64,000 nt of DNA from Akebia trifoliata (taxonomy: Eukaryota; Streptophyta; Magnoliopsida; Ranunculales; Lardizabalaceae): contig CM030711.1 in NCBI GenBank assembly GCA_017979445.1, forward strand, positions 17,996,922 to 18,060,921, given 5' to 3'. Positions 22,711 to 34,097 of the stretch are shown in pieces. How positions within the stretch are numbered: the stretch's first letter is position 1; the number at the start of each line of letters is the position of its first letter. The notes beneath the pieces were generated by a model. That model made no database searches. It was not told where the DNA came from and saw only the letters and a program-made list of their open reading frames with translations. The translations under genes and the position numbers were made by a program.

Positions 22711-23159
22711 CTCACCATGGATCCCAAACAACTCACACCACTCAAAAAACACCCTCGAAGGGTCCTTTGGACCATAATCGTACCCTTTACCCGCCCATAG
22801 GCTCACCAACACTCAAAAGGGCTCAAAAACCCTAATGATTGATACCACACCCAAAAAGCTCGTTGGAGCCCGAATCAGTTGCACATGTAATCATAATACA
22901 ACAAATGCAATAAAATAAATACACATATACAAAAGTTGTAATGTTTACATATAAGGTCCACAAACTAATGCAAAATATCTAATCTGTTGCAAGGTACAAT
23001 AAAATTAGATGGAGGGGGGAGCATCGTCCCAGGCACTCTGAGTCTTTGGTATTACTCTAGAAGAAGATCCGGCCACTGCACCCGATCCAGACACCCCAGA
23101 AGAAGGTAGACCATGCAATCGCAGTCGTCCCTCTGAATCTGTGAAGAAAAGCTTCGTGT
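22711..23159. other. spacer between antisense genes B and A
   Basis: No gene is recognised. It contains the 3' flank of antisense gene B and a short CA/T-rich tract at 22870-22990 that could hold its polyadenylation region. Confidence 0.45.
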
Positions 23160-25624
23160 CTAGGGCAGCATCCTGTCTGTGGTACCCACGAGATCAACGC
23201 CCGGGACAAGTGATCCAATGGAAGGAGAGGCCTGAAAAGAAAGAAACAGAGCAGATTAAAACACAGGCAGTAATATATACAAGATATGCAAAGAAATGAA
23301 CAACTAAAATGCAGATACTTACCCTAGGAGGTGTCGGAAGACGCACAGAGGTGCTCGCTCCGTCTCGGTGTCGATAGTAATCCTGAGAAGATCACGAGAA
23401 AATCAGTCAGAACATATGAGAAATATGCTACAGTCTACACTGGAATGAGAAAAAGAAACAAATGATGACATACCATCTCAGCCTGGAAGCGAGACTCCCG
23501 CAAGGCTGCCTCCAGCTCTAGCTCCTGGATGCGAGTTGCCTAGGCCTTAAGGCGAGCCTCCTGCTCCTCAATACAGGCAGCCTGCTCCTCCACCTCCGCC
23601 CTAGAGGCCCTCCATCTGTTCTCCATCTTCACGGCCCTCGCTGCCTGAGCCTCGATTATGTCGTAGCCCTCTCGGAGACGACGAAGATCATCGGCCTGAA
23701 ATAAAGAACATCGACCAAGTGAGAATGATAAGGAACATAGAGTTCTACAGAAAGGAGACAATGATAGAATGCATACCATAACAACGTGCTCCTGAAGAAG
23801 GACCCCTCCAATCTCAGTGATCCCATCACGGGCAATGACTGTAGGCATGATGCATCCAATAGATGCCTCTCGGAACCAAGCCTAGAAATCACCCGCTCCC
23901 ACCAGTTCAGCAGCATCAACACCCCTCGACTGGGCAAGATACTCATCTACCGTCATAGCCCCCGAGATGGGCTCAGGTGGAGCGACAGGGATGTTAAGGC
24001 TCCCGTCGTGCTGGAAAAATAGACGCTCCCCTAGATAAAATGTGTAGCACTGCTCGCTAATGAAGTAGGGGTAGCGCTGTCGCCTGGTGTTACGCCTGTA
24101 GGCATTCCTCACCTCCTGCCTCCCGCTGACAGTGCGGGGAAGATCTCGAAGCGTAACGAAGAAGATCTGCAAAAGAGACAGTCAGAAAATAAGTACAGAT
24201 AGCTCCAAGGCCAAACAAGAGAGAAAAAGTTCAAGTACTTACGTCTCGAAGACGACATCGATCGATATGGGCTCGAGCACTCCTAAGGCTGCTCCTGATA
24301 GCCCTGGCGTCTCTAGTAGCCCAGAATGCGCCCAACGGATAACCCTCGTCGGGATGACGGCGAGTAAGTAGATAGAAGGGGAAATAAACATGAACGAAGA
24401 TCTGGAGAAAGAAAAAAAGCCTCAGACGATGAATGAGATATAGAGAAAGAAACTGAGGAGAAATGAAATGAAGATCCATTTTACCTCAATAAAGTGCAAG
24501 AAGAACTGAGTGGAGATACCAGCTCCACGAGGCACAGTAATGCCCTCTACTACTCGATCCAACCCAACAAGAATAGTCCCATATATCAGGCTCCCCCAGT
24601 GAAAATCGCCAATGTGGTTGATGTCGTGCATAACCGAGAGGAAAGTGGTACAGACTGAAGAATCATCCTCCAAAAAGAAACAGCTACCGATGAGGAGAAA
24701 GAAGCAGATGCGGAAAATAGTGTCGAAGTCTCTATCTCCAAATCGGGCTGATCGTTCTCTAAAGGTGTGAGGGGCCCTATCCTATCCCTTAATCAACAAC
24801 AAGCCCATCAAGACCTCTGTACTGATACGTCCCATCCTCCCCACCATAGAGACAGGGACTATGGTGAGGCCCAACAGCTCACCCACCTCTTGAACGGTCA
24901 GCATAGTTAGGGGTAGGGGCTCTCCATCCATCGCGATGTTGGTAATAGCAACGAAGTCAGAAGGCTAAATGCCAATCTCCACCTCAGGCATGTGGAAGGA
25001 ATGAGTCGACGGGAACCATCTCTCCACCATGGCCAAAAATAAGGGACGGTCTGCTCTGAATGCTGGTATCTGAAGAAGAGCCCCGAAGCCCACCGTAGCA
25101 AACTGCGTCAAAATATCGTCCGAAAACAGGACGGCAGTAGAAAGAAATGCGCTCCACCTCCATTGGAAGCTGGCTGAAGGATAAGGGGTGGAAATGTCTA
25201 AACGAACCAACATGGAGACGTGTCTCCCTAATCCATGAAGAAGAGAGGTATCTGGAACTCTCTCACTCTCCTACGCAGGGATCTCGACCCTGGGAACCTC
25301 TCTGCCTACTCTGCCGGCACATACAGCCCTATCCGCCCAGCCTCTACCACCACGTCTACCTCTCCCACCACGTCTACCTCTCCCACCACTATTGCCTGGC
25401 AGGTCCTCAATCGGACCACTCCGAGAAGTACTGGCCTCATCTGCCTTGCTCCCAGAAGAAGAGCCGGCCATTGAAGCCAAATTGGGTCTCCGTGAAGGCT
25501 GCCTCGGCCAGCCATACTCTGTCACCACCCCAGACCCCAAAGCAAAGCGAGCCCGGGTCCGGGGCCTCGCCTCTTCCTCCTCATCAGAAGAATGTACTAC
25601 TCGGCTCCTCCTCTCTCTACCCAT
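23160..25624 (-). pseudogene. antisense gene B: six-exon plant mobile domain (PMD) protein
   Basis: Exons (minus): 25624-24485, 24401-24243, 24166-23777, 23695-23474, 23382-23323 and 23231-23160. The introns are 83, 76, 81, 91 and 91 bp, all GT-AG and all phase 0, giving 681 codons. The N-terminus is acidic/Arg-rich (SSDEEEEARPRTRAR) with an RG-rich run (GGRGRRGGRGRRGG). The plant mobile domain follows: LLHGLGRHVSMLVRL, RPLFLAMVERWFPSTHSFHM, LTVQEVGELLGLTIVP and DFHWGSLIYGTILVGLDRVV. The C-terminus is a coiled coil (RASRAEVEEQAACIEEQEAR). Five internal stops occur, every one TAG at a likely Gln position. PMD proteins act in transposon silencing and plant development, and Tat elements are known to capture them. 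What this copy did is not known. Confidence 0.75.
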
Positions 25625-25679
25625 CTGCAAAATAATAAAATTCTGAGCCAACAAAGGAAAGTGTCCTATTTACCTATCT

Positions 25680-26420
25680 CGAGGCAACCCAGTCCACCCA
25701 TTAAACCTAGTTAATTCAACCAACTCACCCAAGACCAAGTCAACTCAGCCAACTCACCCAAGACCTAGGTAACCCAGTCAATCCAGTCCACCTATTAAAC
25801 CCAGTCAACTCAGCCAACTCACCCAAGACCAAGTCAACTCAGCCAACTCACCCAAGACCAAGTTAACCCAGTCAATCCAATCCACCCAATAAACTCAGTC
25901 AAAGTTCAGTCTACCTAAGTCAAAACCCAGTTAAACTCAGCCAACCTAAGCCAAAACCCAGTTAATTAAGTCAATCCAGTCAGACTCAGCCAACCTAAGC
26001 CAAAACCCAGTTGATTTAGTCAAACCCCAGACAAACCGGACAAATCAAGCCCAACTCAGTCCACCTAAGTCAAAATCCAATCCAATTTAATCAAAACCTA
26101 GTTAATTCGGTGAACCTAATCAAATCTAAGTCAAACCCAATCCAATCCAAGTCAAACCCAATCAACTCAGTCAAACCTACCGAATTTAAGTCAGACCTAT
26201 CCAACCCAGTCAACCTAGTCAACCCAATCAAACCCGATCAACCTAATCCAACCTAGTCAAACAAGTCAACCTAATCAACTAATCAAGTCCAGTCAACGAT
26301 TCGAGCCCAGTCTAAAGTTTAGTCAACCTCGATCAAATCTAGTTAACCCAGTCAACCTAGTCAAGTCAAACCAGCCAAGACCCAATAAACCCACAAAATC
26401 CAGTCGAACCCGTCTTACCT
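25680..26420. repeat. degenerate CAGTCAACCCAGTCAA-type repeats
   Basis: Irregular short-period repetition of AACCCAGTCAA, ACTCAGCCAAC and ACCCAAGACCAAGTC words covers about 740 bp upstream of antisense gene B. It is G-poor on the plus strand and has no coding content. Confidence 0.85.
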
Positions 26421-27831
26421 AATGTCAAAATGGATCAAACAATCATCACAATGTGTCGAGATGTTAAGAGTGGGCATCCAATGCAAGTCATAATATTCAA
26501 GTGAAGAGAAGCATGGGTAAGAGAAGAAAGATAGCAAGCATGATAAACAATCAGTTTCAAATCAAAAGCATGCTAAAAGGAGAAAAGGAAAAAGAAGAAA
26601 AAATCAACTCACCTAAGCCCCCATTATCAACAGTCCAACTCAGTTAGAATAACCTAAAACAGCTTCCAATCCATCTCCAAATAAACAATCCCTAATAGCC
26701 TCACTACCAACACCCCGCCTCACTACCAACACCCCGCCCTACCATCCTTAACAGTCCCTACTTCAATCAACCCGAAACCATCACTTGACCATCTAATTCA
26801 TCACCCAAACAGTCCTTAAAAGCTTTAATGCAGTTCATAACCAAACAACCCTTAAACTAGTCTCAAATAGTCCCTAACCCATAACCAAAACCACCCAATT
26901 CCCCCGTAAACCAGACACAACCATCACCCTATCAACTCCCTCCTAAGAATACCCGATCTTCTTCACATCCCCCAACCTAACTAAACAAACCATGAACCAA
27001 ACCGACCAATCCCGAAAAACACCCAAGAAACAACTAGTCTAAACCCCTCATTATCGTGCCACACAAATCCAAACCAGCCCAACCATTTGACTCTTAAAAA
27101 TACCAGCCGCCCACCATCGTCAAGCCCCCGAACCAATCTCAAAACAGTCCAAACACCAACAACTCTTAAGTCAGCCCTACTTCATCTCAACCATTTCGTT
27201 CAATCAATCCATCACAATCGAATCCCCAAACGTCCTGGGAAATCCTCACACAGAAACATTATCAATCCAATCATCCATCAACCCCATAAACCAACAATCC
27301 ATACAAGCAAGCATGAGAAAAAAACAATAAAATCAGCGATGCAGGTCGCCCAAAAACAGTAGTAAGGAAGGCAATATGCACTCATAGCAGACTTCAAAAG
27401 GAGGAAAACGAAAGCATCACGCGTGGAAAATATGAATGAACCAAAGCCAAAAATAAAATAAACAAAAAAAGAAAAATAAAAATGAAAGCGAGTGAAAAAT
27501 GAAGGTTTACGTAACATGATTACAAAAGAGAGGAAAATCAAGAATGTGAAAGGGAAAATAATCGAGACTTACCTCGATACGAATGGTCCACTCGTACAAA
27601 CGAACTTCTCAAGGCTTCAAGTCGATTCCACGAGCAACACACGCTCCAAAACTCCCAAGCCAATCCACCAAGCATCCAAGTCAAGGAGAATCGAAGAGGA
27701 AACGAAAGATAAGGAGAAGAATCGCCAAAAGTCGCCCGAGAGAAGAAGAGAAATTGAAAGAAATTAAAGAAAACGGAAGGAAACCGAAAATGAAAGGGTG
27801 CGCAAGCTTTAAGCGTTTAAATTTCTTACTG
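26421..27831. other. Ogre region upstream of array 3, no gene seen
   Basis: A C/A-rich stretch (26640-27300) is followed by A/G-rich sequence (27300-27790). It includes a tandem pair of CCTCACTACCAACACCCCGC at about 26698-26740. Open frames are short and lack recognisable motifs. Confidence 0.5.
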
Positions 27832-28006
27832 GTCTGCGTTACTAGTACGGGTAAGACAATGGGTATGCCATCCATGTCGCTAGTACGGATAAAGGAAGTT
27901 TGGTTGGATCCGTGTCCAGAATACGGATGAAATAAACAAAAATACAATCCGTGTTTTAAACACGGGTAAAATCGAACCATTGATATCCGTGCCTCAAGTA
28001 CGGATC
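27832..28006. repeat. 38-bp palindromic repeat array 3 (five units)
   Basis: Units start at 27832, 27870, 27908, 27947 and 27985 (spacing 38 or 39 bp). The clearest is ATCCGTGTTTTAAACACGGG at 27947-27966. The last unit contains the breakpoint of the deletion in element 2. Confidence 0.9.
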
Positions 28007-28357
28007 AGTCAACAAATAAAAGGGAAAAATCAAAATAATAATAAAAAAAAAATTTCAAAAAATTTCAAAAAATCCTTTCGAGTTACAATCAATTCTAATT
28101 TGTTAAAACACGACTGAGAAGTACCCGAATTTCAAAATCATCAAATCTTCATCAAATCCGAGATCTCACATGAGCTCCGTGCCATCGAGATCAAGGAATT
28201 AATAAGGTAACTCTGTCAGACCCCGTGCTTGAGTAACCATTTCTTACGAAAATCGTCAATTCAACCGGTAATTCGAAGTAGTGTTTTGCAAAATTTCGTC
28301 TGGCCCGTACAAATAGGGGTTTAGTCTATTCTTTACAGTTCTTTGCACGCAATTCCT

Positions 28358-28372
28358 ACAAAGAAAGGCAGC
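28358..28372 (+). promoter_or_regulatory. polypurine tract of Ogre element 1
   Basis: ACAAAGAAAGGCAGC lies directly before the 3' LTR. Element 2 has AAAGAAGGATAGT in the same place (47651-47663). Confidence 0.7.
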
Positions 28373-30679
28373 TATAGACACCCCAATTTGAACGGGCCCT
28401 CACTCAAAACGGCCCAAAAATAGTAATCTTTCAATAAATTTGGCCAACAGGCCTCGATGGCCCGAATCATCGAAATATGACATTTTTGCCAAAACCAAAG
28501 CCTCTAACACCTCTCAATGGGTTAGTAGGTCTGCCAAAAGGATTCGGCATGCTCCCATCTACCCCGCTCCATTCGAAATACCGACTTTCCAACAAAATAG
28601 GCCAACGGGCCTCTTAGGCCCAAAAAGTTAAATAAGTGGCAATTCAATTAAACCGAGGCCCCTAAGACCTCCCAATGGTCTAGGGGACCTACAAAAAGGG
28701 TTGTGACCCATCCTACATGTGTTCAACATCACCACTCCGCCTTTATATCCAAGAAAAATCGAACGATAGATGAAATCCTTCAACGGGCCCAAAAAGTCCA
28801 ATTTGCCAACGTGGCATTTTTGATCAAATTAATGATCGCAAAAATCTCAAAAAAATTAAAAAAATAAAAATGTGAGACTTGGGATGCCTATCCTTCATCT
28901 ACCTTCCACCGCGAACACCTTAAAAACTCCAAAGCCTACAAACCCTCAACCCTTTTCTAAATTAATTCCTTACCTTACCCCTAACCTAAAAATCAATCCC
29001 ACATCATCTAAAATCTAAAACCAACCTACCTTTTCAAAACCATTCCTAAAATAACCCCAATCAATTCTTAAAACCCAAAACCACTTCCAAAACCCAAGCC
29101 CAATACTTAAAAGCCCATAAACCACTACCCATATCCAATTCATTATCCAACCCACAACCTTAACCCATTATCCATTATCCACATCAACCAATCACCTTCT
29201 CAACATCAAAAGATGACACATGTCATCATCACCCTTCACCTCCCTTATCTAATCACCTACCCCCATCATCATTCTCTAAACAATTCATCTAAACCACATC
29301 ACTTCTCTCCAAAATCACCTCAACCCATACCCTACCCTAACCTACCCTATATCCCTTCTCTAACATCAACAATCACCCACATCACAACCCATACCCTACA
29401 CCCCCTAACCTATCATCATTCTCTAATACCATCAACCACCCACTTCACAACCCATATCTACACCAATCACTTTCCTTAAAACACTCCAATGAAATCACCT
29501 CAACCTATACCCACCTCATCATCAATTAACCAACCCATACTCTTCTCTCTAATCAAACAACCACCATCAACCAATCAACCAATCTCATCACCTCATTCTC
29601 TCATCACATATGTTACATGTTATTCTCTCCTTTATTATCCCAAAATCCAATCAACCAATCTCTTACACTACCCATCCCTTCAAATCTAAACACCTTACCC
29701 CTTCCATCAATCCAACACTCAATCAAACACCTAACACCTTACACCCCCATTCTCTCCATCAACTATCACTCATCTCACCCCACTAAACACTCTACCCAAA
29801 TGGATTTGGATGAGATCCAAACCATTTGGATCAAAACCTCACCCATTTTCATTCTTTACAAAATTACCCTCAATCTCACTCCAAATTTTATACCCCCATC
29901 TTTAAAAAAGAATGCCATTACCCATTCTCTTAACCTTTAACCCCATTATACCCTCAAATACTCTCCCAACACCTATAAATACCTCTCTCCTCATCCCAAA
30001 AATGATTACCAAGTTTCACCAAATCTTACTTGAAAAAAAATATATAGAATCACAATCTCTCTTCTACTCTCCTACTCTCACTATAACCTTAAAAATATAC
30101 ACATACTCTCTCATAGCCTACTAAGAACTCAAGAGGAGTCAAGAAGAAGAAAAAGAAGAAGAAAAGAAGATCAAGAATATAAGGTGGCTGCAACAAATAC
30201 TCCCCCCCTCCTCTCTCTCTATCCTCTCTTCTTCCCTCTCTTATTATCCCCCTCTTCTCTTCATCTTATTTTTTAGGATGTACGGACCCCAAGACTAAAA
30301 GTCTAGAAGGGTCATTTCCATCAATGAAATGACCCTATGATCAAGCTGAAAACAAATCCCTATCTATAGTACAAAGGCACCCACGTGGCACTTTAATTTT
30401 CAAATTTTTTTAATCAAAATGACCAAAGTATTTGAGGTTACCGCTACTTGGCGGGGAGAAAAGGGTGCCTAACACCTTCCCTTTTCTCCAACCGAGCCGC
30501 TTACCCGAATCTCAAGGTTGATTATCCTTATCCATCGTGAGTCACTAAAATGTCAAAAATGTCATTTTTTTGGAAAATGTACATCAGGTGACGATTCACA
30601 CCCACTTACAATATGAATGGTGACGACTCCAATTCATCGTAGATGTGGCCGTCGTAATGACGAAAGCCACGTGTCTACA
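28373..30679 (+). repeat. Ogre element 1 3' LTR (2307 bp)
   Basis: It starts TATAGACACCCC (consensus TGTAGACACC with G to A at base 2) and ends GTGTCTACA. It is full length and is the reference for the other two copies. The TATA box is at 29973-29982. About 28900-30130 is almost free of G on the plus strand. The right flank is GGTTT; the matching left flank is not in the window. Confidence 0.92.
29973..29982 (+). promoter_or_regulatory. TATA box of Ogre 3' LTR
   Basis: CTATAAATAC, identical to the 5' LTR copy and in the same context (CCAACAC before it, CTCCTCATCCC after it). Confidence 0.6.
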
Positions 30680-31334
30680 GGTTTAACTTATAGAAAATAT
30701 TCATGAGTTGAACAAGACCATGAAAGAGTTAAAACCTTATCCATGAGGTGTTATTCATGTTAGGATAATCTTTTTTATTAGCTTTAAGTTAGATGTTGGT
30801 CCATTGGAGCCTAAACCTTGGTTCAATAGCCATTTGGGATGTGAGTATGTGCATCTGTGTATACATGTGATGAGCTCATCAAGAGAAGATTACCTCCAAG
30901 GAAGGTTTACTCTCTAGCTCTATTGCCATCAAAGAAAAGTAAAACAAAAGATAATTATTCTAAGAATTTAAAGTGCAAGGAAAATTAAAGAAATCTATAC
31001 TAGGAAATTGAAATTTGCATGAAAGTAAATAAGAAAAATAACATCTAATGCTCTTATGAGCTTATTAAGGACTTATTGAAAGAGATTACCTCACTAGGAG
31101 GGATTAATATCTACTCCCAAGCCTTGAAACTAAAAATTAGAGGTATATATTATTATACAAGAATTGAAACAAAGCTTAAAAATAAAAAAATTGGAGGTGA
31201 GAAAAGGGAATTGGAGAGAGGGGTTGTTCTAGAACTTCTCCCTCCTTGGTCTTCTTCTAATTTCTTTCTTCTTCTTGGGTTTAACATCTTGGGACGGTGA
31301 GTTACTATTTGGACATAATTTTGGAAAGGCTTGG
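30680..31334. other. unassigned spacer
   Basis: These 655 bp lie between the Ogre 3' LTR and the Tat LTR. They are AT-rich with a CTT-rich stretch at 31240-31280 and no recognised gene. This is possibly the flank of both insertions. Confidence 0.4.
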
Positions 31335-31952
31335 TGAAATCGCCTCGACCCATTTATCCACTAAATAACAGATATGGGTCCGATTCGTGAAATTGGAGAT
31401 TTTTAAAGAATAAGGAGTCGCCACCTAATTTAGGTTTAGGAACTATAGATAACTCCAAAATGGATCAGGTTGATCCACGAATAGTGGGTAAGGGATCAAA
31501 TTACAGGTTTCGGAAGGTGTTAGGCACCGAACCCAACTGATTAAAATGATCAGTCTCTACTATGATCTAAAAATATCCTACGATCAACATTCAAAGACTA
31601 AAGGTCAAAGTAGGGTCCAATCATCATTAAAGTGCATCGGATTTACTAAACAAATCTCACGGCTAAAATAATTACATAGTTTTTCGAATTTCGCATAATG
31701 AAATCCCACGATTTAATAAGGCTTATGTGGCACCAAAAAAATTAATTAATCAATTCGGTCACATTTTAAAACATATGAAATCAATTTTCAATGTTATGTA
31801 TACAAAATTAGTGAATTGGCTCATTGAAGACATTTTATATAAAAAAATCCAATCCTAAACTTCCTATGTACACAAAAAATCGATGAGTTAGCCCACATAT
31901 TTTTAATAAATTTTTTTTGATTTTTTGAATCGTCACATATACTAAAATCAGT

Positions 31953-32430
31953 GAGTTAACCGACAAATTATTAATCAAAGAAATCTAGATTTTTTTTAAT
32001 CGTCACGTGTATTAAAATCAGTGAGTTAACCCACAAATTTTTAATTAAAAAATTGGTTTTTTAAATCGTCATGTGCACTAAAATCAGTGAGTCGACTCAC
32101 ATGTTTTTAATCAAAAAATTGATTTTTTTTAAATCACCACGTGCACTAAAATCAGTGAGTTAACCCACAAATTATTAATCAAAGAAATCTTGATTTTTTT
32201 AATCGCCACGTGTATTAAAATCAGTGAGTTAACCCATAAATTTTTAATCAAAAAATTAGTTTTTTAAATCGCCATGTGCATTAAAATCAGTGAGTCGACT
32301 CACATGTTTTTAATCAAAAAATTGGTTTTTTAAATTGCCACGTGCACTAAAATCAGTGAGTCGACTCACATGCCCAATTTCATAGAAAATTTTGATTTGG
32401 AACTTCCAATGCACACAAAAATCAGTGAAT
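31953..32430. repeat. 63-71-bp minisatellite inside Tat LTR
   Basis: About eight copies of a unit containing AAAATCAGTGAGTTAACCCA or the variant AAAATCAGTGAGTCGACTCA, at about 31953, 32016, 32080, 32146, 32217, 32282, 32348 and 32409. TTAACC-type and CGACTC-type units are interleaved, which suggests a higher-order unit of two or three. Confidence 0.9.
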
Positions 32431-33045
32431 CGACTTGTTGATTTTTATTGAGAAAATCGATTTTTTTACTTTTTCGTGTGCACAATAAATTTATGAGTTG
32501 ATTAATATTAACATTAATGAGTTGGCCCAATAACATAAAAAACTGACGAATCGACTCGATAAATATTAACACCAAATAAGTCGGACCACCAACTTGATAT
32601 TAGCGAGTTGGCCCAGTCAATCTATCAACAAAAATGGGCGAATCGATCCATTAACATTTTGAAAACTTAAAGATTGCCATTAGTACCACATACACCCCAA
32701 AATATAGGTGAATTAATTTAAGTGTATTAAAAAAAAATGAAATCAAGAATAAAAAATAAAAAATAAATAAAAAATAAACTTACCTAGGAATAACGGGTTG
32801 ATTTCTTCAGGCGGGATTCAAAGACTTGTGAACACTCATTGCTATGGAGATAAGAGAGACGAGGGCAAAGAGAGATGTGCTCTCACCAACAATGAAGAAC
32901 ACGGAACTGGGCAAAACGTGAGAGATAAAGGTTGAGATACGATGTTGTTGTTAGAGTAGCAAGTTGAAAGGGACAGTAGGGACATTAGTCTGAGAGACTG
33001 TGGTTGTGTTGTATTGCGTTGTAAGGGAAGTGGGGTAGCAAGGTT

Positions 33046-33266
33046 TGTAGCAAAGATAGAACAAAAAAATAGAAAAAGTGTTTCTGCAAAAAAAAATAAT
33101 TATACCTATGTACGTAGAGGTTGCTGTTCTTATATAGAGTTTAGAAAACAAATTTACAGATTTAGAAAAACAGCTAGGAAACTAATGAGTTTTCTAAGAG
33201 ATAGGAATCACAAGGGAAATATGAAATTAGAAATCGAAAACTAAAGAATTTCTATCAACTCCAACA
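33046..33266 (-). repeat. copia 3' LTR (221 bp)
   Basis: Minus strand TGTTGGAGTTGATAG...TTTGCTACA. It is 39 bp shorter than its partner; the missing part corresponds to about 36149-36190 of the 5' LTR (the GGAGTTACAAGTATATTG region). Confidence 0.93.
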
Positions 33267-33280
33267 CTCCCCCTCAAGTT
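33267..33280 (-). promoter_or_regulatory. polypurine tract
   Basis: Minus strand AACTTGAGGGGGAG immediately before the 3' LTR, the standard copia form. Confidence 0.9.
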
Positions 33281-33611
33281 AGTGCGAAGATATCAAGAAC
33301 ACCCAACTTGCCAATGATATCTTGAAATGAAGTAGTTGGAAGCCCCTTGGTAAAAATGTCAGCTAGTTGTTGACAACTTCAAACAAAAGGGGTACATAAA
33401 GTGTTAGCTTGAACCTTTTCTCGAACATAGTGACAATTGACTTCGATGTGTTTTGTTCTCACATAGAACATCGGGTTAGAAGCGATATAAATTGCAGCTT
33501 GATTATCAGAAACATTTATGACGGTTGGGACGACTCAAAACCCAAATCCTATAACAATGCACGGAGCCAAACAATTTCACTAGTAGTCGCAGCCATGGCT
33601 CTATACTCTGC

Positions 33612-34097
33612 TTAAGTACTCGACCTTGCAACAACACTCTGCATTTTACTTTTCCAAGTTACCAAATTACCTCCAACAAATGTGTAGTATTCGGTTGTAG
33701 ATCGTCGATCAATCAGACATCCTGCCCAGTTTGCGTTAGTGTACGCCGTAATATAACTATGACCATTATTTTTCATCCATATTCCTCTTCCAGGAGATTC
33801 CTTCAAATACTACAAAATTCTTGTAACTGCATTCATGTGATTAATTCTAGGAATATGCATAAAACAACTAACCGAGTTAATTGCATAGGAAATGTCGGGG
33901 CGAGTAATTGTAAGATAAATCAACCTTCCTACTAATCGTTGGAATCGACCAAAATCAGACAACAATTTACCATCCAAGTCAAATTTTCGTATACTCTTAG
34001 TAGGAGTGACTGCAGGTTTTACACCCATTTTTCCCGTCTCATGTAACAAATCCAGCACATATTTTCTTTGATTAAGAAATATACTTTTTTTTAACAA
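33612..34097 (-). pseudogene. copia RNase H and RT C-terminal region
   Basis: The segment reads KYVLDLLHETG, FQRLVGRLIYLTITRPDISYA, then AYTNANWAGCLIDRRSTTEYY and TWKSKMQSVVARSST. In the usual TDADWAG motif the second Asp is catalytic; here the stretch is TNANWAG, so RNase H is dead. A stop follows SST, where AEAEYRA normally continues. The segment directly precedes the polypurine tract region. Confidence 0.88.

Larger units (their letters stand above)
6021..30679 (+). mobile_element. Ogre/Tat Ty3-gypsy retrotransposon, element 1
   Basis: The span is bounded by two related long LTRs (6021-8070, truncated; 28373-30679) and carries PBS, gag, protease, RT-RNase H, a second RNase H and integrase in Tat order on the plus strand. 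The size (about 24.7 kb), the very long leader, the 2.3-kb LTRs and the candidate intron between protease and RT fit the Ogre group. Between integrase and the 3' LTR lie two antisense spliced genes. Stops and a 4-nt deletion in integrase make it defective. In a 250-bp hand alignment of the LTRs (7081-7330 against 29693-29942) I count 9 mismatches. Confidence 0.93.

Noticed and set aside
30680..31334. Target duplication for Ogre 1 (GGTTT on the right)
   Set aside because: The left end is outside the window, so it cannot be confirmed. A GGTTT-like word near 33041 is part of the copia duplication.
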